From IMG/VR virus record IMGVR_UViG_3300049489_000377, positions 1 to 29,377 of that record: a stretch of 29,377 bases of DNA. The stretch is one strand, 5' to 3'. The translations under genes and the position numbers were made by a program. The notes under the pieces are model-generated. The model was not told the DNA's origin and searched no databases. It was given only the letters and a program-made list of their open reading frames with translations. This stretch comes from a virus. Below, piece by piece: positions 22,575 through 29,222 of the stretch. How positions within the stretch are numbered: the first letter of the stretch is position 1; every line of letters begins with the position of its first letter.

Positions 22575-22818
22575 TGGCGGCCTCCATGCACACGCAACGC
22601 TTGTCAAACATGACTGGGACGCGGCCACTGCTGCACGTGCTGGCGTGGCACTCCCGTTGCTTTTGCTCGTGCTTGTCCATGCCTTCGCATACCGCAACAG
22701 CGAGGCATCCGAGCACGAGAAGCACTGCAACGGCTTCGATGTTGTCGACAAGTGTCGCGATCACCAGAACCAGCGGTTTGGCCACGTATTGCCACCGCGG
22801 AGTCTTACCGTTTGCCAT
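22561..22818 (-). CDS. MANGK membrane protein
   Basis: An 85-aa protein, ATG 22818. A hydrophobic segment runs from about 14 to 44 (KPLVLVIATLVDNIEAVAVL), followed by LLVLGCLAVAVC. The soluble end is Cys-rich (CHASTCSSG...CVCMEA). The stop overlaps the next cassette. Function unknown. Confidence 0.66.
   Translation of the reverse strand: MANGKTPRWQYVAKPLVLVIATLVDNIEAVAVLLVLGCLAVAVCEGMDKHEQKQRECHASTCSSGRVPVMFDKRCVCMEAANGKR
22804..22818 (-). repeat. MANGK start cassette (copy 3)
   Basis: Identical to the copies at 22333 and 22560. The upstream gene again ends N-G-K-R-stop in the overlapping frame. Confidence 0.75.
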
Positions 22819-23470
22819 TGAGCACCTCGCGGAGTTCTTGTGCGCATCGCTTTGACGCGTTCACGTGCGTGCCAAGCGCCTTACTCTTCCAGTGGTCCAA
22901 GTCGCGCAGCAAGTCAGCAACGTAGGCGTCGCCAGCTTCGAGCTTGACCACCGGGATAGGCTTGTTGGCCTCCGCTTCGAGCCGTGCGCGCAACTGGTCA
23001 TTCTCCCGATGCGCCTTGTTCACGTCTTCGAGCAGCACTCGGCGGTTCGCGGATATCTCAGCGCGCAGCGTGTCGCGCTCGCTCACGACCTTACGCAGTG
23101 CCTCATAGCCCGCGCCTTCCTCGTCTGAGTCTTCTACGCCGAGAATGACTTCGATGCGGTTGAGCGTGGCGCAACGGATGCCGATCGCGTCCATGGCATC
23201 GTCATCGGTGCCAACGTCGCACCGGACGCCCTCGGCCCACTCACGCCAGCGCTTGATCTCTGCCGTGAGTCTGTCGGCGATGCCATGTGAACGGCTCAGC
23301 GCCTCCCGCAAAAGGTCGCGCTCGCGCTCGATGTTGCGCATGGCAACGCGGTCGTCTTCTTCGAGACGCCGAAGAGCCTCACTCAGTGGCGGCGTGCCTT
23401 CGTTCACGACCCACGCGCTTCTGATTATCGCTGCCAACTCCGGCCCGGTCAGCTTGGTAAGGTCATCCAC
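22805..23470 (-). CDS. Long coiled-coil hypothetical protein
   Basis: A 221-aa protein from GTG 23470 (GTGGATGA overlap). It opens DDLTKLTGPELAAIIRSAW and is then rich in heptads (RERDLLREALSRSHGIADRL; AHRENDQLRARLEAEANK). It resembles small coiled-coil regulators or structural helpers of early phage regions. No family was recognised. Confidence 0.66.
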   Translation of the reverse strand: MDDLTKLTGPELAAIIRSAWVVNEGTPPLSEALRRLEEDDRVAMRNIERERDLLREALSRSHGIADRLTAEIKRWREWAEGVRCDVGTDDDAMDAIGIRCATLNRIEVILGVEDSDEEGAGYEALRKVVSERDTLRAEISANRRVLLEDVNKAHRENDQLRARLEAEANKPIPVVKLEAGDAYVADLLRDLDHWKSKALGTHVNASKRCAQELREVLNGKR

Positions 23471-23795
23471 GCTCGCCCCCGATCTTACCGAAGCGCTTCT
23501 CTTCCTCGGCGAGCAACGCGTCGGCGCACTTGTACGCGGAATCAAGCGTCAGGTCAGATGACACAAGATGCCCCGCGTACCAACGCCACGCATGGCGCCG
23601 CATTTCGTTGTGGTCGGTGATGGTAGTAAGGTTTCGCTTGAACAGTTCATTGCACTCGTCGCGCAACGCGTCGCTTTGCGCATGCATCGCGTCAAGCGTG
23701 GCCTTACGCTCCCGCTCGAATACTTCGATCTTTCCTGAAAGCTCCTCGGCCAGCTTGTCAACCGCGCTTACCTTCTCGTCGATGCCTTCGCTCAT
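23463..23795 (-). CDS. Coiled-coil hypothetical protein
   Basis: A 110-aa protein, ATG 23795 (TGATGA); ATG 23804 is an alternative. The helix KLAEELSGKIEVFERERKAT and a Trp-rich segment (RRHAWRWYAGHL) precede an LTLDSAYKCADALLAEEE helix. Unrecognised. Confidence 0.65.
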   Translation of the reverse strand: MSEGIDEKVSAVDKLAEELSGKIEVFERERKATLDAMHAQSDALRDECNELFKRNLTTITDHNEMRRHAWRWYAGHLVSSDLTLDSAYKCADALLAEEEKRFGKIGGERG

Positions 23796-23971
23796 CACAT
23801 CCACCCCTTCTTACCTTCGATCGCGTACCGTTCCTGAGTGTCTCGGCGCCTGTTTGACGCTTTCGTGAACGTGAGCCATTCGACGCTAGGCGATTTGCCA
23901 ACGCGAAGCTTTGCGCGCTCCCAGCGCTTCCACGCGCGTAGCTCAGACCTGAGCGCTTGCTTGAGTGACAT
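23795..23971 (-). CDS. Hidden 58-aa basic protein
   Basis: Frame from ATG 23971 (or 23974) to TGA 23795. It overlaps the HTH gene by about 30 nt and the next start by TGATG. The product is basic and Trp-rich (KQALRSELRAWKRWERAKLR), then KSPSVEWLTFTKASNRRRDT, with a final IEGKKGWM. DNA or RNA binding is possible. It closes the 150-nt hole between two genes, which supports its reality. Confidence 0.55.
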   Translation of the reverse strand: MSLKQALRSELRAWKRWERAKLRVGKSPSVEWLTFTKASNRRRDTQERYAIEGKKGWM

Positions 23972-24272
23972 CATGTGACCTTACCGTTCCTCGGTTCTTG
24001 AACTTGAATACGGTTGCGTGCGAAACCCCGACCTCAAAGGCGATCCATGTGGCCTTCTCGCCAGCGGCAAGCAACTCGCGGATCCTTGCCACCCTTACAG
24101 CGTCGATCTCGTTCGGGTTTCGCCTGCGCTCTGCCCGCCAGTTTTCACCGGCAGCAACGCGCTTTGCCTGGCTCCACGACACGCCGAACGCCCGCGCGCA
24201 CTCGGCGAGGCTCGCGCCGGTCTGAGCCTTTGCACGAAGCTGTGCGGCTGACTCGATGGTAAGGCGGATCAT
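23943..24272 (-). CDS. Twin helix-turn-helix DNA-binding protein
   Basis: A 109-aa protein, ATG 24272 (ATGA overlap). Two HTH-like halves are visible: SLAECARAFGVSWSQAKRVA and EKATWIAFEVGVSHATVFKF. The pattern of paired HTH with a basic end fits a small transcription factor or replication accessory factor. It is the best regulator candidate in this operon, but no repressor family was recognised. Confidence 0.6.
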   Translation of the reverse strand: MIRLTIESAAQLRAKAQTGASLAECARAFGVSWSQAKRVAAGENWRAERRRNPNEIDAVRVARIRELLAAGEKATWIAFEVGVSHATVFKFKNRGTVRSHDVTQASAQV

Positions 24273-25036
24273 CCGAACAGCTCCTTTTCGCGAGCTAGCA
24301 TGTGGGTAGCCATTTCTTCGATGAGATCAGCGCTTACGTCTGACCTTGATGCCATCGCGCAGGCGTACTGCCGCCACACGATCCTATCCTCGGCATTCTT
24401 ACGCTTCTGATAGTCGGCCCAGTCCTGCTCGCGCTCAGCCTCGCAGCGTTCGACCCGTGCGAGGAGTTGCTGCGCCGTGGCCTTACTTTCTCCGCCCATG
24501 ATGGCGAAAAAGAGCATACCGGCAGCAATGGCGTCTGCCTCGGCCCGGTGGGCCCCAACGATGCGGATTCCCCGGCGCTCGCAGCACGCGCCAAGTTTGT
24601 GGCGACCTGAGCCCTTCGCGAAACGATCCGCGCTCCACGCCATCGCGTAGGAGCACAGCCAGGGCTGCGCAGGGTCGAACAGCGGCACGCCTTCACCGCT
24701 CAGATGGCGGTGCATGATCGTCCGGTCGTAGGTGCGATTGAACGCGAGCGGGATCGCATCCTGCGCGACCTCTAGCAGCTTGTGCGCGACCTCTTCGAGC
24801 GTGGGCGCGTCCCTTACCATCTCGTCGGTAATCCCGTGCACCTTGGTTGCTTCCTCAGGAATCGGAGCAGCCGTACGAAGCAACGTCGAGAACCTCTTGA
24901 CGACGTTGCCAGCGCCGTCGAAGCGCACGCACGCGACTTCAACGGGCTCGCACGTCTGATGGTCTGCCGATGAGGTCTCGAAGTCGACTGAACACACGTC
25001 AGACTCGCGCCAGCACTTGGTAAGGTCGAGCGCCAT
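24269..25036 (-). CDS. DEDDh 3'-5' exonuclease (DnaQ-like)
   Basis: A 255-aa protein, ATG 25036, 2 nt after the recT stop. Motifs are VDFETS (D-x-E, residues 18-20), HGITDEMV, AFNRTYDRTIM (second Asp) and AHRAEADAIAAG (H-x4-D), the DEDDh set of the DnaQ superfamily. The C-terminus is an extra charged domain (about 190-255). It would degrade single-stranded DNA 3'-5' and may act with the YqaJ exonuclease and RecT in phage recombination or repair. Confidence 0.86.
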   Translation of the reverse strand: MALDLTKCWRESDVCSVDFETSSADHQTCEPVEVACVRFDGAGNVVKRFSTLLRTAAPIPEEATKVHGITDEMVRDAPTLEEVAHKLLEVAQDAIPLAFNRTYDRTIMHRHLSGEGVPLFDPAQPWLCSYAMAWSADRFAKGSGRHKLGACCERRGIRIVGAHRAEADAIAAGMLFFAIMGGESKATAQQLLARVERCEAEREQDWADYQKRKNAEDRIVWRQYACAMASRSDVSADLIEEMATHMLAREKELFG

Positions 25037-25038
25037 GG

Positions 25039-25926
25039 TCAGCCTTCGCTTCCCGGTTCGCGGTCCATCTCATCGGGCAAGACTTCACCCGTTTCCGGGT
25101 CGTGCTCGACCTCCGCGTGGGCTTCGATCGGAGCGTCCACGCCATGCGCTTGCAGCATGCTCACAACCTCAGGATCGGCTGCAGACAGTTGAGAGCGTCC
25201 GATCTCCGGGGCTTCGTCGAATGCCTCTGCGCGCGCCATTTCAGCGGACTTCGGGAGCCAGCGATACAGGCGACGGATCGCGGTCTTCAGCGCCATCGCC
25301 TCGAAGTCGGTCACCCACGGGCCACTGTTCGACGCGCGCGACCTTCCCTTGTAGCGCTCTACCTCGCCACGCGTGAGCACGGTAAACACGGGCTCGCCCC
25401 CTTCGAGCTTGGCCACAGCGTAGACGTGTGTAAGGCGCTTACGCTCGCGGTCGTTGTCCTTGCTCGGGACGTGCTTGATCGTTGGATTGAGTCCGAGCTC
25501 CCAATCGAACACGTCACCCTCGTAAACGGGGAACGCGTAGATCGACTTTACCATCCCTGATCGACGCGTGAGGTCGAGCATGCCCTGATAGCCGATGATG
25601 AGCTGGCAGATCGTCTTTCCGCTCTTGCGCTCGTCGAACGGTAAGAGGTAGGCGTGACCGAGCGGGGTGTTCACCTCCAGGCCGAGCTGCGACGCTTGAA
25701 TGATTGCGCCGAGAAACGAATCAGGCGTGCACTGCGCAAGCTTCGGTGTCGTGCGCAGCGCGGTCAACGCAATGCGCGCCATACGGTCGGCCTTGACGTG
25801 CTTCGGAAGCGCGCGCGCAATCTCCGGGCCCATGCGTTCGAGCAGGGTTACCAGGCTCCTCTGCTCTGCCCCGCCCTCGGGACGCTTGGCAATGCGCCCC
25901 TGGTTGTCTGTGCGAATCTGGCTCAT
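25039..25926 (-). CDS. recT: RecT single-strand annealing protein
   Basis: A 295-aa RecT family annealase, usual length. Key stretches are LTALRTTPKLAQCTPDSFLG, AIIQASQLGLEVNTPLGHAY, LPFDERK and QLIIGYQGMLDLTRRSGMVK, with SGPWVTDFEAMALKTAIRRL near the C-terminal third. It anneals complementary strands exposed by the exonuclease encoded just upstream. Start ATG 25926 overlaps the exonuclease stop (ATGA) and is preceded by GAAAGGTAAGG 10 nt before it. Confidence 0.93.
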   Translation of the reverse strand: MSQIRTDNQGRIAKRPEGGAEQRSLVTLLERMGPEIARALPKHVKADRMARIALTALRTTPKLAQCTPDSFLGAIIQASQLGLEVNTPLGHAYLLPFDERKSGKTICQLIIGYQGMLDLTRRSGMVKSIYAFPVYEGDVFDWELGLNPTIKHVPSKDNDRERKRLTHVYAVAKLEGGEPVFTVLTRGEVERYKGRSRASNSGPWVTDFEAMALKTAIRRLYRWLPKSAEMARAEAFDEAPEIGRSQLSAADPEVVSMLQAHGVDAPIEAHAEVEHDPETGEVLPDEMDREPGSEG

Positions 25927-26987
25927 TCCGATGCCTTACCTTTCATGCGTCGAAGGACGCGAAACTCACTCGCCGCAACCGTCGACGCGGCGCGCTTTTG
26001 CGTGCGATAGCTCCACCCACTGCCGTCCGGGAGAATCCCGCGCGGAGCGTTGCCGATCTCGGCCTTGAGCGCGTTCTCGATGGTCGATATCTTACCATCT
26101 AACTCTTTGCGATCGGCCTTCATTCGTTCGAGATCCCCCATGTGATCGAACCACTCAGCGCCGAGCTGTGCGAACGTTTCTGGATCTTCGCGAGGGTAGA
26201 GCGCTTTGATTGCTCCGGTCGTGCTCTCGCTGCCATCGACGGGCGGAAGGCGCCCAGCCTCGCACTCATGCACGAATGAGCGCGTAAGGTTTACGATCTG
26301 ACGATCGGTCAACTCCGTGCGGTCAACGTCGTCCCAGACCAGGCGCTGGCCTGCCACGAGTGCAGCCCCCGTGCAGCGCTGGACACCGCACACGATGGCC
26401 TCGGCGCGGCACTGCGCGGCGTAGTAGTCGGGCACGCCTTCGACCCAGTGCTCAGCTGAGCCAAACCCGATGTTTTTGACCTGCAAAGGGTGCCAGCCGC
26501 AGTTGATCACGTTGTCGTGAAACTCCGCCGCGAGGTCGCTGCAAGCGCTGGACGAAGCGCCAAACGCATCGCGCAACTCGCGCAAGATCTTACGCATTCG
26601 GCTAGCGTCCATCAGGCTGGACCGCTCGCTTACGAAAGCGTCAGGGGTCGCCGTCATCCAAGGATGCACGCGCGACCTGAGTGTCAGGCCGAACGGCACG
26701 GCAACGCGGCCAGTGCGACCTGAGTATCCCGCCACGATCGCGTCCTCAAGCTGGTTGCCCCAGAAAACACGCTCGCTATCGCTGAGATCCTCAGGCGGCA
26801 GCCTGCCCGTCTTGACGCATGCGAGCATGTACGCGCTCTGAAACGGCGAGATTCCGAGCACACAAGCGACCTCACTTGCGCCCACCGTGTGCACCGTGCG
26901 GCGTGCCTTGAGCCAGTTCTCGCGGTCGCGCGAGTCGGCGATCACGTCGAACGGAACGACACTCAGGTTTCGTGCTGCGTTGTTCAT
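25923..26987 (-). CDS. YqaJ-type viral recombinase exonuclease
   Basis: A 354-aa PD-(D/E)xK nuclease. Motifs are GASEVACVLGISPFQSAY, WGNQLEDAIVAGY, TATPDAF and PLQVKNIGFG (Q-x-K in place of E-x-K, a known variant), then DYYAAQCRAEA, the downstream Q motif. About 45 residues (SERSSLMDASRMRKILREL and on) separate TPD from QVK, more than usual. The enzyme resects 5' strands for RecT. The C-terminal 100 residues are helical. Start ATG 26987, overlapped by a 30-aa gene's stop. Confidence 0.88.
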   Translation of the reverse strand: MNNAARNLSVVPFDVIADSRDRENWLKARRTVHTVGASEVACVLGISPFQSAYMLACVKTGRLPPEDLSDSERVFWGNQLEDAIVAGYSGRTGRVAVPFGLTLRSRVHPWMTATPDAFVSERSSLMDASRMRKILRELRDAFGASSSACSDLAAEFHDNVINCGWHPLQVKNIGFGSAEHWVEGVPDYYAAQCRAEAIVCGVQRCTGAALVAGQRLVWDDVDRTELTDRQIVNLTRSFVHECEAGRLPPVDGSESTTGAIKALYPREDPETFAQLGAEWFDHMGDLERMKADRKELDGKISTIENALKAEIGNAPRGILPDGSGWSYRTQKRAASTVAASEFRVLRRMKGKASE

Positions 26988-27076
26988 CTTGCCAACCTAT
27001 TTCCTTCCGCGACGGTAAGGTCGCCGAACACCTGAACCCACGCCCTCAGCACGGCCATCCGCTCGCGGAAGCTCAT
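26984..27076 (-). CDS. Hidden 30-aa protein before the exonuclease
   Basis: Frame ATG 27076 to TGA 26984. The start overlaps the upstream stop (ATGA) and the stop overlaps the exonuclease ATG (ATGA). The product is MSFRERMAVLRAWVQVFGDL followed by TVAEGNRLAR. Two exact couplings on a 93-nt frame make it a likely gene or translation-coupling leader. Function unknown. Confidence 0.55.
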   Translation of the reverse strand: MSFRERMAVLRAWVQVFGDLTVAEGNRLAR

Positions 27077-27351
27077 ACCGGCGCCCCGTCACCGTCCACC
27101 GACACCGGGCCAGCGGGGGCCATCGAGACAGCGCCCGTCCTCAGCGCGTGGTGCTTGCGGCATGCTTCGATCGCGTCCGCCTTCGTGGGCCAGTGTTCAC
27201 CGCTCGGGTCTTTGATCATCTCCGGGTGCTTCGGATACCTGGGCAGAAACCAGGCTGCCCATTCGTCGTCGACGCGATGGTCCACGTCGTAGAATCCGTG
27301 CGCGACATGCGCGCGAAAACCGATTGCAGAGAAAGTAAGCTCCTCAGACAT
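27073..27351 (-). CDS. Hypothetical protein
   Basis: A 92-aa protein, ATG 27351, GGAG 6 nt upstream. The N-terminus FSAIGFRAHVAHGFYDVDHR and EHWPTKADAIEACRKHHALR form a compact mixed fold; the tail is Ala/Pro/Gly-rich. The long upstream frame with APRRLATL repeats is an antisense artefact of the octapeptide repeat gene. Unrecognised. Confidence 0.65.
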   Translation of the reverse strand: MSEELTFSAIGFRAHVAHGFYDVDHRVDDEWAAWFLPRYPKHPEMIKDPSGEHWPTKADAIEACRKHHALRTGAVSMAPAGPVSVDGDGAPV

Positions 27352-28096
27352 CATCCACTCCCTTGTCAGCGCGCACAAAACACCCGTTGTCATCCAGACG
27401 GTAAGGCCGGTTTGGCTCAATCCCATCCTCACCGACGTGGGCCACTTCGATCCGCCAGCGCTTGCTGTTCCAGCGCCTGATCGCAATGATCCCACCTTCG
27501 CCAGCCGTCGCGGTGCCACGTGCGCCAGCCGTCGCGGTGCCAGCGTAGCCAGCCGTCGCGGTGCCAGCGTCGCCAGCCGTCGCGGTGCCACGTGCGCCAG
27601 CCGTCGCGGTGCCACGTGCGCCAGCCGTCGCGGTGCCAGCGTCGCCAGCCGTCGCGGTGCCACGTGCGCCAGCCGTCGCGGTGGCGTACACGACGCCTAC
27701 GCCGCAGAGATCGACGATCTGCTGCACAGCCGCATCACGCGTGCCGGAGTACGTCACCCACGCGCGCGGCACCTTGACCTTACTGTTCAAGTCAATGGCA
27801 TCATCGGCGAACACTGCGCACACGAGCCACACCGCATTCGGGTCTGAGTGATTGATCGACGCGCTCGCATCGCCAGCTCCCATCAGCCACCCGTGCAGGC
27901 CGTGGCCGCACTCCTGCGTAGGCTGCCAGTCAGGCGCCTCCACCGGGCCGGACTCAGGCCAAACGAACCCGCCATGGGCGCGGCGCTGACTGTCGCAGCA
28001 CCTAAGCATGTACGTGATCTTACCCTCGCGGCTACGCGCCAAAAACTCGCGCATCTCGTCGACTGGTGCAGCCTTGCTTTTCTTCGCGCGTGCCAT
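27344..28096 (-). CDS. TATAG-repeat protein with conserved phage N-domain
   Basis: A 250-aa protein, ATG 28096 (TGATG). Residues 10-130 are a conserved phage domain with CGHGLHGWLMG and NAVWLVCAVFADDAIDLNSK followed by KVPRAWVTYSG. Then come eight octapeptides TATAGxxG (TATAGARG, TATAGDAG, TATAGYAG, TATAGEGG). The end is a short beta tail (IIAIRRWNSKRWRIEVAHVG). Similar GTATAG repeats form beta-solenoids in bacterial and phage proteins, reminiscent of ice-nucleation repeats. The repeat number probably changes by slippage. The cellular job is unknown. Confidence 0.75.
   Translation of the reverse strand: MARAKKSKAAPVDEMREFLARSREGKITYMLRCCDSQRRAHGGFVWPESGPVEAPDWQPTQECGHGLHGWLMGAGDASASINHSDPNAVWLVCAVFADDAIDLNSKVKVPRAWVTYSGTRDAAVQQIVDLCGVGVVYATATAGARGTATAGDAGTATAGARGTATAGARGTATAGDAGTATAGYAGTATAGARGTATAGEGGIIAIRRWNSKRWRIEVAHVGEDGIEPNRPYRLDDNGCFVRADKGVDDV
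27491..27682 (-). repeat. Eight tandem 24-bp coding repeats
   Basis: Unit gccagccgtcgcggt (+ strand) plus 9 variable bases, encoding TATAG plus a three-residue spacer. Eight units of exactly 24 nt with near-identical cores suggest recent unequal exchange. It is coding, not a CRISPR array. Confidence 0.88.
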
Positions 28097-28398
28097 CAAT
28101 CCTCCCCATCCAAGCCCACCAAGCGCAGGCCAGCCAAACTAACCCCACCCCTCACGCGAGCTTCAGCAGCGCGCCTCAGCCGGTCAGCGCGGGCGCGCGC
28201 CCGGCGACAGCAAGAGCAGTCGCACGTGCCGTCATGGGACTCCCAGACCATGTCGGACTCGCAGTCGTTCTCGGAGCCTTCGCCACACGCTACGTCGTCT
28301 GAACGAGTGCCTGGCAGGTCGCCAACGTGACGAGCCGTGTCACCGTCGAGAGGCTCGCCGCATCGGCAGCACGATAGATCTGACGGTTCGGCTATCAC
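28096..28398 (-). CDS. Zinc-ribbon-like small protein
   Basis: A 100-aa protein, GTG 28398 (GTGA overlap). CCRCGEPLDGDTARHVGDLP and CDCSCCRRARARADRLRR give Cys clusters and a basic end. Zinc binding is inferred. Confidence 0.62.
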   Translation of the reverse strand: MIAEPSDLSCCRCGEPLDGDTARHVGDLPGTRSDDVACGEGSENDCESDMVWESHDGTCDCSCCRRARARADRLRRAAEARVRGGVSLAGLRLVGLDGED

Positions 28399-28592
28399 CT
28401 GGCCCGCTCCTGATAGTTCGCACGCGCCCGCAGGTAGTCGCTGTAGAGCTCCGCCTTGAGCTGCGCGGCATCGGCGTCGTCGCCCAGCTCGTCCACGAGG
28501 TCAGCGACGTAGACAGCGCGCTCAGCGATAAGCCGCCATTCGCACAGGAGACAGTCAGACTCGGCACGCCGGATCGGGATGATCTTGCCCAT
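28395..28592 (-). CDS. Hypothetical protein
   Basis: A 65-aa protein, ATG 28592 (TGATG). It starts GKIIPIRRAESDCLLCEWRL, with a CxxC, then an acidic and a basic helix. Unrecognised. Confidence 0.6.
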   Translation of the reverse strand: MGKIIPIRRAESDCLLCEWRLIAERAVYVADLVDELGDDADAAQLKAELYSDYLRARANYQERAR

Positions 28593-28792
28593 CACGCGAA
28601 CCACCGAGCAAAACGGATGTCGTTGGTAGACAGCGCAATCACTGCCAGCTCGCGCGCATTGGGCGAGCCTTGCGCGATAGCCGTCAGCACCTGATCGCGC
28701 AGGTCTCGCTCAAGCCTGTGCGCGGTCTCGTCGTCGCTGCTGTCGCTCGCGATTTTGCTGACCATCACGCGCGCCTTTCTTACGGTGATCAT
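28592..28792 (-). CDS. Hypothetical helical protein
   Basis: A 66-aa protein, ATG 28792 (TGATGA); the longer upstream frame is rejected. Charged helices (ETAHRLERDLRDQVLTAIAQ) and LAVIALSTNDIRFARWF. Unrecognised. Confidence 0.58.
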   Translation of the reverse strand: MITVRKARVMVSKIASDSSDDETAHRLERDLRDQVLTAIAQGSPNARELAVIALSTNDIRFARWFA

Positions 28793-29016
28793 CACGCGAC
28801 CTTCCTCTCGCACCTGACAGCCTCGAAATACGCGACCTCTGCGCAATCCATGTCGAACTCGAGCGCCTTCGTGTGCGCCCGGGCAAGCGCCACGGATGAC
28901 CCGCACGCGCCCTGCTCTTCGATCGCGCGGAGCAGTTCGCGCCCGCTCAGCCACCGCTGCGTTGCCGCGTTCCAGCGCGACATAAGACGCTCAGTAATGT
29001 CTTCCCCCGTGCCCAT
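28792..29016 (-). CDS. Hypothetical helical protein
   Basis: A 74-aa protein, ATG 29016 (TGATG). It reads EDITERLMSRWNAATQRWLS and then VALARAHTKALEFDMDCAEV. Unrecognised. Confidence 0.58.
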   Translation of the reverse strand: MGTGEDITERLMSRWNAATQRWLSGRELLRAIEEQGACGSSVALARAHTKALEFDMDCAEVAYFEAVRCERKVA

Positions 29017-29222
29017 CACTCCCCCCTCCAGCGCCGATGCGCTGCATCCCTCGTGTTGCGGTGCAGGCCTGCGGACAGATTCGCGGCCAGGTCCCAGAGC
29101 CGAGCCGACTCGGTCTCCATCTCCTCCGTGCGCGGGTACGCGTACGTGAGTGCGTCGCTCTCAGTGCGCAGCAGGTGGGCCACCCATTCGCGCGCCTGCA
29201 GTGGCGTCAGCGGGCGACTCAT
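29016..29222 (-). CDS. Hypothetical helical protein
   Basis: A 68-aa protein, ATG 29222 (ATGA). Residues such as LTPLQAREWVAHLLRTESDA and LWDLAANLSAGLHRN are helical. Unrecognised. Confidence 0.58.
   Translation of the reverse strand: MSRPLTPLQAREWVAHLLRTESDALTYAYPRTEEMETESARLWDLAANLSAGLHRNTRDAAHRRWRGE

Noticed and set aside
27352-27663. APRRLATL/APRRLAHV repeat protein start for the 27073-27351 gene
   Set aside because: The repeats are the other frame of the TATAG octapeptide gene. ATG 27351 with GGAG is the better start.
27437-27851. Open frames on the + strand over the 24-bp repeats, and a possible CRISPR array
   Set aside because: Repeat units are contiguous with no unique spacers, and the - strand frame carries a conserved N-domain. 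The + frames are reflections of a GC-rich repeat.
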